From: Halobacteriovorax sp. JY17
GTDB taxonomy: Bacteria > Bdellovibrionota > Bacteriovoracia > Bacteriovoracales > Bacteriovoracaceae
NCBI RefSeq assembly: GCF_002753895.1
Contig: NZ_NJER01000001.1
Span: forward strand, 1,178,910 to 1,242,909
Direction: 5' to 3'
Length of the DNA: 64,000 bases
Under the pieces are notes generated by a model. It searched no databases. It was given only the letters and a program-made list of their open reading frames with translations, and was not told the origin of the DNA. Of this stretch, positions 34,337 through 42,982 are shown piece by piece. Positions within the stretch are counted from its first letter, which is position 1, and each line of letters opens with the position of its first letter. A program made the position numbers and the translations under genes.

Positions 34337-35112
34337 TAGAGACTAAATTCTCTCTCTTCATCAGACCTTAGAGTTAGGATGTCGTGTCCATCATCTGTAC
34401 AAAGAATTGTGTGCTCAAATTGAGCAGACCACTTCTTATCTTTTGTAATAACAGTCCAATTATCTTTTAAAACTTTACAGTGACGATTTCCAAGGTTGAT
34501 CATTGGTTCAATAGTGAAAGTCATACCCGGCTTAATTTCTGGACCAGTCCCCTTCTTACCAACGTGAACAACTTGTGGCTCTTCATGGAACTCTCTTCCA
34601 ATTCCATGTCCACAATATTCTTCCACAACAGAGTAACCATAACCGTGAGCGATCTCTTGAATTACCGCTCCAATATCACCAATATGGGCCCCCGGACGAA
34701 CTTGATTAATTCCCTCTCTCATACAGATATAAGTAACATCAACTAGTTTCTTCACTTCAGGAGAAACATCCCCTACTAAAAAAGTCTTATTCGTATCACC
34801 ATGAAACTTATTTAAATAAGTCGTCACATCGATATTGAGAATATCCCCGTCTTTTAGAACGTCCCTCTTTGAAGGTATTCCATGACAAATAATTTCATTC
34901 TTCGATGTACAGATAGACTTTGGAAATCCGTGATAATTAAGCGGAGATGGATAGGCCCCATTCTCTATAATGAAATCATGGCAGAGTTTATTTAATTCCT
35001 CGGTCGAGACCCCAGGAACAACATATGGCCCAATAAATTCAAGAGTTTGAGATGCTAGCTTACTCGTTGCTCTCATTAATTCTATTTCTCTAGAAGATTT
35101 AATTGAAATCAT
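34336..35112 (-). CDS. map: Methionine aminopeptidase, type I
   Basis: The protein is 258 aa. It removes the initiator Met from nascent proteins. The two-metal pita-bread residues are visible: H77 (ICHG), D95 (LNIDVT), D106 (HGDTNKT), H169 (GHGIG), E202 (TIEPM) and E233 (QFEHT). Length and order match type I. There is no N-terminal zinc-finger extension. It is co-expressed with the [2Fe-2S] protein downstream, an unusual partner. The 170-nt gap upstream holds the divergent promoters. Confidence 0.96.
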   Translation of the reverse strand: MISIKSSREIELMRATSKLASQTLEFIGPYVVPGVSTEELNKLCHDFIIENGAYPSPLNYHGFPKSICTSKNEIICHGIPSKRDVLKDGDILNIDVTTYLNKFHGDTNKTFLVGDVSPEVKKLVDVTYICMREGINQVRPGAHIGDIGAVIQEIAHGYGYSVVEEYCGHGIGREFHEEPQVVHVGKKGTGPEIKPGMTFTIEPMINLGNRHCKVLKDNWTVITKDKKWSAQFEHTILCTDDGHDILTLRSDEEREFSL

Positions 35113-35283
35113 AACCGTGTCCTTTTTGATCTTTATATAGCATTTGAACCTTTTTTAAATTCTATCACCACTTAAGTCAATGTGTTTAACCTAATTTCAG
35201 GGTTTTATTACCCTTTATTCTTTACAATCCATTTGACGCACTCAGCCTTCTTTTATATAAATGCGCTAGCTAAGGGAGCTAAT

Positions 35284-37005
35284 ATGAAGAAGTATATTTT
35301 TCTAAGAATTATTCTACTAGTTTTTCTAGTTAGAGGCAGTTTCGCTTCTAATCAACAACTACAAAGAGATATTGAAAATCCTGATAAACTCTATCTCGAA
35401 AGTTCCAGAATAATTGGAGAAGTCAATTTTGAAACGGGAAGTGGAGAGGCAACTTTTCTAGAAAATGGTAACTCCTTTACAAGACTATCTCTTCTTTTGA
35501 AGAGAGTTGATAACTTCTCTCTTCACTTGGCCGAAAAAATTAAGAGTACACTCTCTAGTGGAAGAGTTGTTAACGGTGAAGAAGTCTATCAAATTTCAAC
35601 TCTCTTAAATATCTACCACGGAATTAGTGTAAAATTTAATGAACTAAATACTTACGCAAAGCCAGATGGTCTTAATACTTTTCTTCAAACAGGCGACACA
35701 ATAAGATTTGGTAAAGACCTACTTTGGTTGGCCACTTATACAAAACTTTATATGAGTTTTTATAATAACTACCTCAACTACTATAAGCATATTAACTTGC
35801 GAAAAATTGTAAAAAATCTTGTAAAAACAAAGAGAGAGTCTGGTCAAATAAAAATAGATGAACTCTTTGTAATGATCTCTCACGTCTTAGAAGAAGATAA
35901 TAGAAGAGAAGTTAGAGAGTACTTTAAAAAGTATAGAGAATACCAGCAAAAGTACACACGAAAAGGAGCCTCAATTGAGGAAGAAGTTCAATTTCTCTTC
36001 TTTCAAATTGAGCAAGACCACATTGTTGAAAAGATTTTAAGTAATAACTTAGAGAATATTTCTAATTATACTTTTACAGATACTCTAATGGAAGTCTTTG
36101 GGAAAGTCACAAATGCTATTAGTGGCGTTTTTGGAAACCTTGTTGGAAAAGTAAGATGGAGACATGGTCACTTCTATAAGGATTCTTTTGTTAAAGAGAA
36201 ATTAATGAGCAAACTTCAACCATTAGATATTCTCTTTGAGAAAACTCCTTTTGCTCTAACTGACACCTTTATTCCTGGTCACTTCGGTCACGCAGCTCTT
36301 TACTTAGGGACTGAGGAACAACTTAAAAACCTTGAGATGTGGGAAACAAGTTTAATAAAACCCTACCAAGACAGAATTAGAAAAGGTGAAACTATAATTG
36401 AGGCCATAAGACCAGGAGTAGGACTTACAACTCTAGATCGTTTTCTTGAAATTGACGAAATTGCAATAGTTAGACAAAAATCTCTGATAAAAGATACTTT
36501 TGAAATGTATGAGATATACAGAAGAGCATTGGATCAGATTGGAAAGAAGTATGACTTCAATTTTGATGTTGAAACAACTGATAAAATTGTTTGTTCAGAG
36601 CTTCTCTTCTTTGCTTTTGGTAAAATTAACTGGCCTACAGTTTACATACTAGGAAGACCTACTATTTCACCTGACAACCTAGCGGAATTAACATTCTACG
36701 ATAACTCTCCTTTGAAATTTGAACTTAATTATTGGTCAAAGAAGAGAGGAACTTTAATTGAAGGAAGTATAGAAGATCTTGCTAAAAATATTGGTTATGA
36801 GAAAAGCCTTCTTAGAAGCACTCCCGAGCAAATTGCATTTAATAAGAAAGAATATAGATGTAAAACAGTTATTACGACAAAATTAAGATCAGGAAGTAGA
36901 AGGTCCAGACATATTCAAAGAAGAGTTTGTGGTGTAGAATACGAGAAAAAGGTCTACAATAGCGCAGAAAGCTTCAGAGATGGTCACAATGGATACTTTA
37001 AATAA
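35284..37005 (+). CDS. Secreted YiiX/NlpC-P60-like permuted papain-fold amidase
   Basis: The ATG at 35284 (AGGGAG about 7 nt upstream) gives 573 aa; an open frame continues to 35182 but has no ribosome site. The N-terminus is a signal peptide (FLRIILLVFLVRGSFAS). Residues ~330-470 match the permuted NlpC/P60 (YiiX/YaeF-like) fold: QPLDILFEKTPF, GHFGHAALYLG (His), KYDFNFDVETTDKIVCSEL (Cys in VCSEL) and a following YILGRPTISPDNL. Such enzymes cleave amide or ester bonds in lipids, peptides or cell-wall material. The large helical N-terminal region is unassigned. It is the first gene of a four-gene same-strand set ending with aat. Confidence 0.8.
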   Translation: MKKYIFLRIILLVFLVRGSFASNQQLQRDIENPDKLYLESSRIIGEVNFETGSGEATFLENGNSFTRLSLLLKRVDNFSLHLAEKIKSTLSSGRVVNGEEVYQISTLLNIYHGISVKFNELNTYAKPDGLNTFLQTGDTIRFGKDLLWLATYTKLYMSFYNNYLNYYKHINLRKIVKNLVKTKRESGQIKIDELFVMISHVLEEDNRREVREYFKKYREYQQKYTRKGASIEEEVQFLFFQIEQDHIVEKILSNNLENISNYTFTDTLMEVFGKVTNAISGVFGNLVGKVRWRHGHFYKDSFVKEKLMSKLQPLDILFEKTPFALTDTFIPGHFGHAALYLGTEEQLKNLEMWETSLIKPYQDRIRKGETIIEAIRPGVGLTTLDRFLEIDEIAIVRQKSLIKDTFEMYEIYRRALDQIGKKYDFNFDVETTDKIVCSELLFFAFGKINWPTVYILGRPTISPDNLAELTFYDNSPLKFELNYWSKKRGTLIEGSIEDLAKNIGYEKSLLRSTPEQIAFNKKEYRCKTVITTKLRSGSRRSRHIQRRVCGVEYEKKVYNSAESFRDGHNGYFK

Positions 37006-37933
37006 AATAGATATTATCAGAGTTAGCACCTCCTCTTATCAAGGGGAGGATTTCCAAAGAAATGAACAGAGAATTCTAGAAGATAAATTCCCTATAAACT
37101 ACCAAGTCGAAAAAAACACATCTAGAAATCATATACTCATCACCAATAGCAATACTGAAGTCGAAGATTTAATAATTTCGGATAAGACGAAATTAATTAT
37201 TCACCCTAATTCTGGGTACGATAATTTCTCCTTTCAATTTGTAAGAGATTGTCCTTGCCCTATCATTATTGGAAATGAAATTAGAATGAATGCGGTAGTG
37301 AACTATACCATTTCGGCACTTCTAAATCATTTAAATAGAATACCACATCAGAAGACATGGGATTCCTCTAGACTCTGGAACCGAGATTTATTACAGGAGA
37401 AGAAGATTCTCATCATTGGTCTTGGTCACATAGGAAGTAAAGTTAAAGAGATTGTCGAGTCTCTTGGCGGAAGTCCTAAACTATACGATCCCTTTAAAGG
37501 TCATAGTGATCTAGATTTTAAAGATGTTGAAATTATACTTCTTTGTGCAAGCTTAAATCCTGTTAGCGAGAAAATAATAAATGAAGAAATACTAGAGAAA
37601 GTATCCTCTAATCTTCTCATAATAAATGGTGCTAGAGGCGGACTTATTGATCAGGCTCCTCTCATAAAATTCTTAAAGCTAAATCAAAATTCATTTGCTT
37701 ACTTAGATGTATTTGAAAAAGAGCCTTTTCTGGAAGAGCAATTTTCCAACTTATCTAATATATGCCTAACCTCTCATATCGCAGGTGTGCATAACCATTT
37801 GAATTCGAATATAATTCAATTTGAGTGTAAAATAATAGAAAGCTTTCTAAATTCAAAGTCTATTCAAGAGTTTGAAGAAGATAATAGAGAGTCTCTCCTG
37901 CAGTCAAAAATGCAAGAGGGATATTTAATATAG
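36989..37933 (+). CDS. D-isomer-specific 2-hydroxyacid dehydrogenase family protein
   Basis: The ATG at 36989 is preferred (GAG about 9 nt upstream); another ATG at 36980 lies 9 nt earlier. Either way it overlaps the previous gene by about 17-26 nt. The NAD-binding core has KILIIGLGHIGSKVKEI. The catalytic triad elements are INGARGGLIDQ (Arg), DVFEKEPF (Glu) and LTSHIAG (His), in the expected order. The substrate is not clear; the family includes phosphoglycerate, glyoxylate and lactate enzymes. Length is about 314 aa. It sits between the YiiX-like amidase and the ureohydrolase genes. Confidence 0.85.
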   Translation: MDTLNKIDIIRVSTSSYQGEDFQRNEQRILEDKFPINYQVEKNTSRNHILITNSNTEVEDLIISDKTKLIIHPNSGYDNFSFQFVRDCPCPIIIGNEIRMNAVVNYTISALLNHLNRIPHQKTWDSSRLWNRDLLQEKKILIIGLGHIGSKVKEIVESLGGSPKLYDPFKGHSDLDFKDVEIILLCASLNPVSEKIINEEILEKVSSNLLIINGARGGLIDQAPLIKFLKLNQNSFAYLDVFEKEPFLEEQFSNLSNICLTSHIAGVHNHLNSNIIQFECKIIESFLNSKSIQEFEEDNRESLLQSKMQEGYLI

Positions 37934-37941
37934 GAATAATT

Positions 37942-39048
37942 ATGTGTGAGAAATTTTACGATATAACTAAGAACTTACTATGTCCTCCAGGAAATGGAGT
38001 CTTCACTGTAAATACTGCAAAAGAGAGGAAGGAGAAACTTCACCTTTCATTATATAAGACTACCGAAAATATCGAAACTCTTTGGAAAGATTCTATTAAA
38101 GAAAACCTACACAACTCTAAACCACTACTTCTAGGAGTTTGCAGTGATACAGGAGGAGGAATTCAAAGAGGAGCAAATTGGGGACCACTATTTTTAAGGA
38201 ATACACTTTTAGAAGAACATCCTGAACTAGACTATAGTGATATTGGTGATATTAGGGTTATCCCTCACCTTTTACACGATAAGTATTTAAACACTGAGAC
38301 AATAGAGAGTTGTAGAAATGCTCTCTATCAAGATAGAGATTCTTCTTATCCAGTAAGTGCTCTTAGTTTAACAGAAGAATTTTGTGACCAACTCTTTACA
38401 GAGTTTCCAAAGAAGAAATTATTTTCAATAGGTGGAGATCACTCAGTGAGCTACCCTCTTGTTAAGAGTTACCTTAGAGCAAAGAAGAAGCAAGGAATCA
38501 AAGCTGCAATTATTCACTTTGACGCTCACACTGACCTACTTGTTGAAAGACTTGGAATTGATATTTGCTTTGGGAGTTGGTGTACTCATATCCTTCCCTT
38601 TCTTGACTCTCCCGAGCATTTAATTCAGTTAGGAATTAGATCAAGTGGAAAAGAGAGGTCCCACTGGGAGAATACTTTTGGTGTTCAACAATTTTGGGCG
38701 ACTGAAATAAAAGAGAAAGGGGCCAATGAAGTGGCTAAGGGAATTGTGGCCTACTTAAAGAAAGAAGCTATTGATGAGCTCTATGTGAGTTTTGATATTG
38801 ATGCTCTCGATGAAAAATATGCTAGTGCAACAGGTACTCCGGAGCCAGGAGGAATAGACCCTGAGCAGGCCATAAGTATTATTAAAATACTTGCGAAGGA
38901 ATTTAAAATTACGGGAGCAGATATGGTTGAAATAGCTCCACTTGTTTGCGCAGATCACGTCACTCATCCAGAGCCACAGACAACTCTAAGTGTAGGGGCC
39001 GCAATATCAGCAATTCTCATTGAGGCCCTAAGCGATGGCAATTCTTAA
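37942..39048 (+). CDS. Ureohydrolase (agmatinase/arginase family)
   Basis: The protein is 368 aa. The binuclear Mn ligands are all visible: H167 (GGDHS), D194, H196 and D198 (FDAHTD), D285 and D287 (FDIDALD). TGTPEPGGID follows. The N-terminal region (LLLGVCSDTGGGIQRGANWGP) is like agmatinase, but the length is greater than typical. The reaction is hydrolysis of a guanidino group, releasing urea; agmatine, arginine, guanidinobutyrate or formiminoglutamate are candidate substrates. It starts 8 nt after the dehydrogenase stop and overlaps aat by 14 nt. Confidence 0.9.
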   Translation: MCEKFYDITKNLLCPPGNGVFTVNTAKERKEKLHLSLYKTTENIETLWKDSIKENLHNSKPLLLGVCSDTGGGIQRGANWGPLFLRNTLLEEHPELDYSDIGDIRVIPHLLHDKYLNTETIESCRNALYQDRDSSYPVSALSLTEEFCDQLFTEFPKKKLFSIGGDHSVSYPLVKSYLRAKKKQGIKAAIIHFDAHTDLLVERLGIDICFGSWCTHILPFLDSPEHLIQLGIRSSGKERSHWENTFGVQQFWATEIKEKGANEVAKGIVAYLKKEAIDELYVSFDIDALDEKYASATGTPEPGGIDPEQAISIIKILAKEFKITGADMVEIAPLVCADHVTHPEPQTTLSVGAAISAILIEALSDGNS

Positions 39049-39706
39049 CTTCCCTCCTATTGAGCAGGCCGATGAGAATGGACTGCTCGCCATAGGTGGA
39101 GACCTAGAAGTTAAGTCATTACTTAAGGCCTATCAAGGAGGAATTTTTCCATGGCCAATTTCAGAAGATTTTCCTCTTGCATGGTTTGCCCCTGATCCCC
39201 GCGGGATAATTGATTTAAAAAATTTTCATCTTCCTAAGAGTTTTAAAAAATTTCTAAGTAGGACTAAAATGACGGTGGAATTTAATAGTAATTTTGAGTC
39301 CGTTATCATGAACTGTGCAATGGCCAAGAGAAAGGAGCAGGCAGGGACTTGGATCACTGACCAAATCATAGATGGCTACATCAATCTACACCACGCAGGC
39401 TACGCCTACAGTGTCGAGACCTACCTCTACAAAGATGGTAGAAAGAGAATGGTAGGAGGTCTCTATGGAACTTGTATTGGGAACTTCTTTTCCGGCGAGT
39501 CCATGTACCATATTGAAGATAATGCTTCTAAGCTCGCCCTCTACACTCTTATCGAAAAACTAAAGACTATGGGGATAACCTGGCTCGATACTCAAATGGT
39601 TACACCTGTTGTTCAAAGTATGGGTGGAAGTGAAATTTCAAGAAATGAATTTATGGAGAGACTTTCCAAAACTGATATTGATTCGGCCAGTATTCCAAAA
39701 TTTTAA
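39035..39706 (+). CDS. aat: Leucyl/phenylalanyl-tRNA--protein transferase
   Basis: The protein is 223 aa. It transfers Leu or Phe from aminoacyl-tRNA to N-terminal Arg/Lys of proteins, feeding the ClpS/ClpAP N-degron pathway. Signature segments are FPPIEQADENGLLAIGGDL, YQGGIFPWP, WFAPDPRGI, TWITDQIIDGYINLHHAGYAYSVE, GGLYGTCIGNFFSGESMYH and WLDTQMVTP, all close to E. coli Aat. GAGG lies about 9 nt before the ATG. It overlaps the ureohydrolase gene by 14 nt and converges on the glycosyltransferase gene. Confidence 0.96.
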   Translation: MAILNFPPIEQADENGLLAIGGDLEVKSLLKAYQGGIFPWPISEDFPLAWFAPDPRGIIDLKNFHLPKSFKKFLSRTKMTVEFNSNFESVIMNCAMAKRKEQAGTWITDQIIDGYINLHHAGYAYSVETYLYKDGRKRMVGGLYGTCIGNFFSGESMYHIEDNASKLALYTLIEKLKTMGITWLDTQMVTPVVQSMGGSEISRNEFMERLSKTDIDSASIPKF

Positions 39707-40413
39707 TACTTCGTATTGAGTCCTAGACCCTTCTCATAGATTTTATTCATTAATTCATCAGAGAATTTCATATAGAAGCATAACTTCATCACAATATTTA
39801 AAATTAATTGCCTAATGACTCCATTCTTTTTAAATCTAATAGCAGACGTCTTACTTAGAAAGGGAATTATAACTGCGGGGTGTAACTTATTTAACTTCTC
39901 ACTAAACTCAGTATCTTCAAAGATCACAACTTCAGGAACCCAAGGCATTTTCTTTACAATCGACTTCTTAAAGAAAATGCAGTGATCTAAGTAAATAATT
40001 CCTCGAAGTTTTCCTCTAACCTCATTTGAATACCAAGAGGTGAACTTAAGAAGGAAGTGCTCTTCAATAAATTGATGATAAAAACCACCCCATTGAATAC
40101 TCTTATAGTTTTCAAGTAAGTACTCTAATCCTTTTGTATCAATTAGACTTCTTGGATGATGAAGTAGAATAAGTTCATGAGAAGAAGATTCAATTCCAAG
40201 ATTTAGCCTCTCCGCTCTAGAAGAAATATTTGAATGGATTAACTTTACAGGATAATTCTCTATTAACTCAAGAGTTCCATCAGAACTTCCACCATCAACA
40301 ACAATGACTTCCACATACTCTAAGTTAGAAAGAGATTTAAGACTTAACTCCAAGAGTCCTAAGCTTAACTCATTGAAGGTGGAGAAAATTATACTTATTC
40401 TATGCTTGAACAT
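39703..40413 (-). CDS. Family 2 glycosyltransferase
   Basis: The ATG at 40413 gives 236 aa and overlaps the ferredoxin gene by 14 nt; the frame is open to 40431. The N-terminal GT-A fold carries ISIIFSTFNE and VIVVDGGSSDGTLELIE (nucleotide-sugar binding). IYLDHCIFFKKS and FEDTEFSEKL supply the DxD-like and the ED acceptor-side motifs. There is no clear transmembrane helix. The product likely modifies a lipid or surface polysaccharide. It is last in the NuoB-like/NuoCD-like/ferredoxin set, but the mechanistic relation is obscure. Confidence 0.82.
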   Translation of the reverse strand: MFKHRISIIFSTFNELSLGLLELSLKSLSNLEYVEVIVVDGGSSDGTLELIENYPVKLIHSNISSRAERLNLGIESSSHELILLHHPRSLIDTKGLEYLLENYKSIQWGGFYHQFIEEHFLLKFTSWYSNEVRGKLRGIIYLDHCIFFKKSIVKKMPWVPEVVIFEDTEFSEKLNKLHPAVIIPFLSKTSAIRFKKNGVIRQLILNIVMKLCFYMKFSDELMNKIYEKGLGLNTKY

Positions 40414-40801
40414 TCTTTTGAGCCAAATCAATTATCCAAGAACTTTCCCCATGAGAAGCCAAACTTCTATAATCAGTTAAAGTTAGAACTTTAGGGTCAC
40501 ATACCTCTTCACAGAGACCGCAGAAAATACACTTTCTTACGTCAAGAAAGAGATGAGTTAATTTATCTTCTTTATTTACAAGCTCAAAACTATCCGTGGG
40601 ACAAATTGTTCTACAATCATTGCACCCATGACAACTTGAAGTTGAACTTAATTCAGGAAGACCTCTTTCTCTCTCTTCTTTTTCAACTTTAGATTTTCTC
40701 TTAAGAATAAATTTTAGAGAAGCAAGAGTATAGGCACGCAAGGACTTTGATATCGCTCTAGTCGTACTAATTGATTTATATAATTCACGCTCAAGAATCA
40801 T
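40400..40801 (-). CDS. Two-[4Fe-4S] ferredoxin-like subunit (NuoI/HyfH type)
   Basis: The protein is 133 aa. Two cluster motifs are present: SCHGCNDCRTICP (CxxCxxCxxxCP) and KCIFCGLCEEVCD (CxxCxxCxxxC), spaced about 30 residues apart, as in complex I NuoI and group-4 hydrogenase ferredoxin subunits. The N-terminal 50 residues are basic, with a helix like that which attaches NuoI to the membrane arm. It overlaps the NuoCD-like gene by 4 nt (ATGA), so the stoichiometry is probably coupled. It would pass electrons to the NuoB-like N2 cluster. Confidence 0.88.
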   Translation of the reverse strand: MILERELYKSISTTRAISKSLRAYTLASLKFILKRKSKVEKEERERGLPELSSTSSCHGCNDCRTICPTDSFELVNKEDKLTHLFLDVRKCIFCGLCEEVCDPKVLTLTDYRSLASHGESSWIIDLAQKNVQA

Positions 40802-42414
40802 CTATCCATCTCCCCGGCCACAATATTCATTGATGATAATGAAATCATACAATCATCTAATCTTGATCCAGGCAGCATTCTAGAAAATGCCTGAACAGAG
40901 AAGAAAGAAGGAGACTTAATTTTTACCCTATAAGGTTTATTACTTGAATCTGATTCGATATAGAAACCAAGTTCGCCATTGACCGCTTCAGACATTGAAT
41001 AAATACTAGACGTCTTTGGTGCAAATGTTAAAAGCCCAAGATTAAGAGCGCTTTTTTCAACTCTGAGCTTTCCTGCTGGTAAACTATCAAGGACCTGTGA
41101 AATAATTTTTAAAGATTGCCTCATTTCTTCGACACGAACAAGGAAGCGATCATAACTATCACCATTTATCCCCAGAGGTATTTCAAAATCTACATCCTCA
41201 TAGAAGTAATAAGGACTAACTTTTCTAATATCATAATTTACGCCACAAGATCTTAGGTTTGGTCCCGTCACTCCAAGGTCAATTGCTTCATAAGCGTTTA
41301 ATAAAGATGTTTGCAAACGATCTTTCCAGAAGTTTGCTCTATTTAAATGATAAGAAAGATCATTACAAAGAGAATGTATTTCCTTTAACTCGTCAAGGCA
41401 GTCATTACTCCAACCAAGAGGTTGCTTAAAGTTTAATCCACCAATACAACTTAAGTGATTCCCCTTAGCTGAACCATTTAAGGCAAGAAAGAGCTTACTG
41501 ACTTTATCAACTATTCGAAGAGAAATTTGAACTCCTTCAAAAATCCCTGTTGCTTTAATCATTGAGGCAATACAATGTGAGTGATCAGAGATTCGAGCAA
41601 GCTCACAAATGACCATTCTAAAGGCCTTTGCTTTTTCAGGAATATCAATTCCGGCTAAGGACTCCACAGCTTTACACCATCCGACAGAGTTAGCGGCACT
41701 TGAGAAGAAGTTTAGCTTATCAGTAACTGTAGAAATTTGCCCATAGAGCATACTTTCACAACTCTTCTCCACTCCACGGTGTAAAAAACCAATATCTATT
41801 TTGGAGCGAAGTATGAAGTCTCCCTCGACTTCAAAGTTCATTTTCATTGCGCCTTTTAGGCCGGGGTGAATAGGTCCAATAGAAACTTCATCTAAGAGGT
41901 TTTCTTTAAACTTAGGAATTCCTAAATTCTTTTCGAATACTTCTTCAGCAAAATCAAAATTTTCATCAATAGAAAGTTCAAAGTCTTTTCTAAGAGGAAA
42001 TCCAATGATATTTTTAGGAGTGAGTAATCTCTGCTCACTCTTTTCTCCAAAAGATATACCAAACATTTCCCAAACTTCTCGCTCACACCAAAGAGCATTC
42101 GTCCAAAGAGTAGAAGCACTCGGAAGAATTTCATTTCTATCAATATTTAAGTTTATAAGAACTTGCAGTCTAAAATGCTCTTCCATATTAAGTAGAATAT
42201 AACTTAATTGAAATCTCTTATCTGACGCCTCTATACTCTTCTTAGAATTATCTAAACCTACAATATCTAAGAGCATAATGAAGCCAAAGTTGTCTCGGAG
42301 TTTCTTTAAAGTTCCTTTAAGGTCCTTAGACTCGTCCACAATCAGAGTATTTAAATCACTCTTTATCGTTAGTTTATTTAAGAATGCGGTGGAAAGTTCA
42401 TTATGAATTGTCAC
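40798..42414 (-). CDS. Fused NuoC-NuoD-like subunit (complex I/group-4 hydrogenase-related)
   Basis: The protein is 538 aa. Residues ~70-145 are NuoC-like (WCEREVWEMFGISF, LLTPKNIIGFPLRKDF). Residues ~175-538 are NuoD-like (GPIHPGLKGAMK, IGFLHRGVEKSCESMLYGQ, VESLAGIDIPEKA, DLGVTGPNLRSCGVNYDIRK, PYYFYEDVDFEIPLG and the terminal NIVAGEMDR). There is no pair of CxxC motifs for a NiFe site (only C219 and C522), so it is not a NiFe hydrogenase. The GPxHPxxHG motif of NuoD has Lys (K187) instead of the second His, which in complex I contacts the quinone. The start is GTG 42414, overlapping the NuoB-like gene by 14 nt. Confidence 0.85.
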   Translation of the reverse strand: MTIHNELSTAFLNKLTIKSDLNTLIVDESKDLKGTLKKLRDNFGFIMLLDIVGLDNSKKSIEASDKRFQLSYILLNMEEHFRLQVLINLNIDRNEILPSASTLWTNALWCEREVWEMFGISFGEKSEQRLLTPKNIIGFPLRKDFELSIDENFDFAEEVFEKNLGIPKFKENLLDEVSIGPIHPGLKGAMKMNFEVEGDFILRSKIDIGFLHRGVEKSCESMLYGQISTVTDKLNFFSSAANSVGWCKAVESLAGIDIPEKAKAFRMVICELARISDHSHCIASMIKATGIFEGVQISLRIVDKVSKLFLALNGSAKGNHLSCIGGLNFKQPLGWSNDCLDELKEIHSLCNDLSYHLNRANFWKDRLQTSLLNAYEAIDLGVTGPNLRSCGVNYDIRKVSPYYFYEDVDFEIPLGINGDSYDRFLVRVEEMRQSLKIISQVLDSLPAGKLRVEKSALNLGLLTFAPKTSSIYSMSEAVNGELGFYIESDSSNKPYRVKIKSPSFFSVQAFSRMLPGSRLDDCMISLSSMNIVAGEMDR

Positions 42415-42922
42415 AGGCCATAACTCCTCTTCTCATTCTCTCTTTTAATAATTCCATTCCATGTGCAATTTCTTTTGGACCAGGAGGACATCCAGGAATA
42501 AAAATATCAACAGGAATATCTTTTGAGACGTCTGAAACAATATTATAAGAAGAGAATGGTCCTCCACTCATTGGACATGCACCAATGACAACAACCCACT
42601 TCTTCTTTGGCATTTCGTGGTAAATACTCTTTAAGATCGGATACATTTTCAAATTTACAGATCCACTTATAATGAGCAGGTCACTATTTTGAGCTTCTAA
42701 TTTTTCAGGAAAGAAGTTGTCTTCGGGATATTGATCATCAAAAATTGAATAGTACTCACTTGAACAGCAGGCCGTTGCAAAAGTGAACGGAACCGTGGAG
42801 TGGGTATTCACCCAATTGTTAAATTTATTTAAAAATGTATCAGCACTTGTGGTTAACGCAAGACTATCAATTCCCGTTGGGGATTGAACCTTATCAAACC
42901 TTAGCTCAGGCCTCTTTGCCAT
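42401..42922 (-). CDS. NuoB-like [4Fe-4S] N2-cluster subunit
   Basis: The protein is 173 aa. All cluster ligands of NuoB are present: adjacent CC in FATACCSSEYY, Cys in VIGACPMSGGPF, and Cys in FIPGCPPGPKE. SSYNIVSDVSKDIPVDIFIPGCPP follows the NuoB pattern closely. This is the subunit that hands electrons to quinone (complex I) or to the NiFe site (group-4 hydrogenase). AAGGAG precedes the ATG at 42922. It is the first gene of the NuoB/NuoCD/ferredoxin unit; no NuoA, H, J-N, E, F or G homologue is next to it. Confidence 0.9.
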   Translation of the reverse strand: MAKRPELRFDKVQSPTGIDSLALTTSADTFLNKFNNWVNTHSTVPFTFATACCSSEYYSIFDDQYPEDNFFPEKLEAQNSDLLIISGSVNLKMYPILKSIYHEMPKKKWVVVIGACPMSGGPFSSYNIVSDVSKDIPVDIFIPGCPPGPKEIAHGMELLKERMRRGVMACDNS

Positions 42923-42982
42923 GAAAGCTCCTTATACAATATCCAATTATTTTAAGGAGATAAGAAGCAAAAGTAAACTAAC

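Noticed and set aside
40798-42414. NiFe hydrogenase large subunit
   Set aside because: The N- and C-terminal CxxC motifs that bind nickel are missing (only C219 and C522), so a complex-I/Ehr-like subunit is the better reading.
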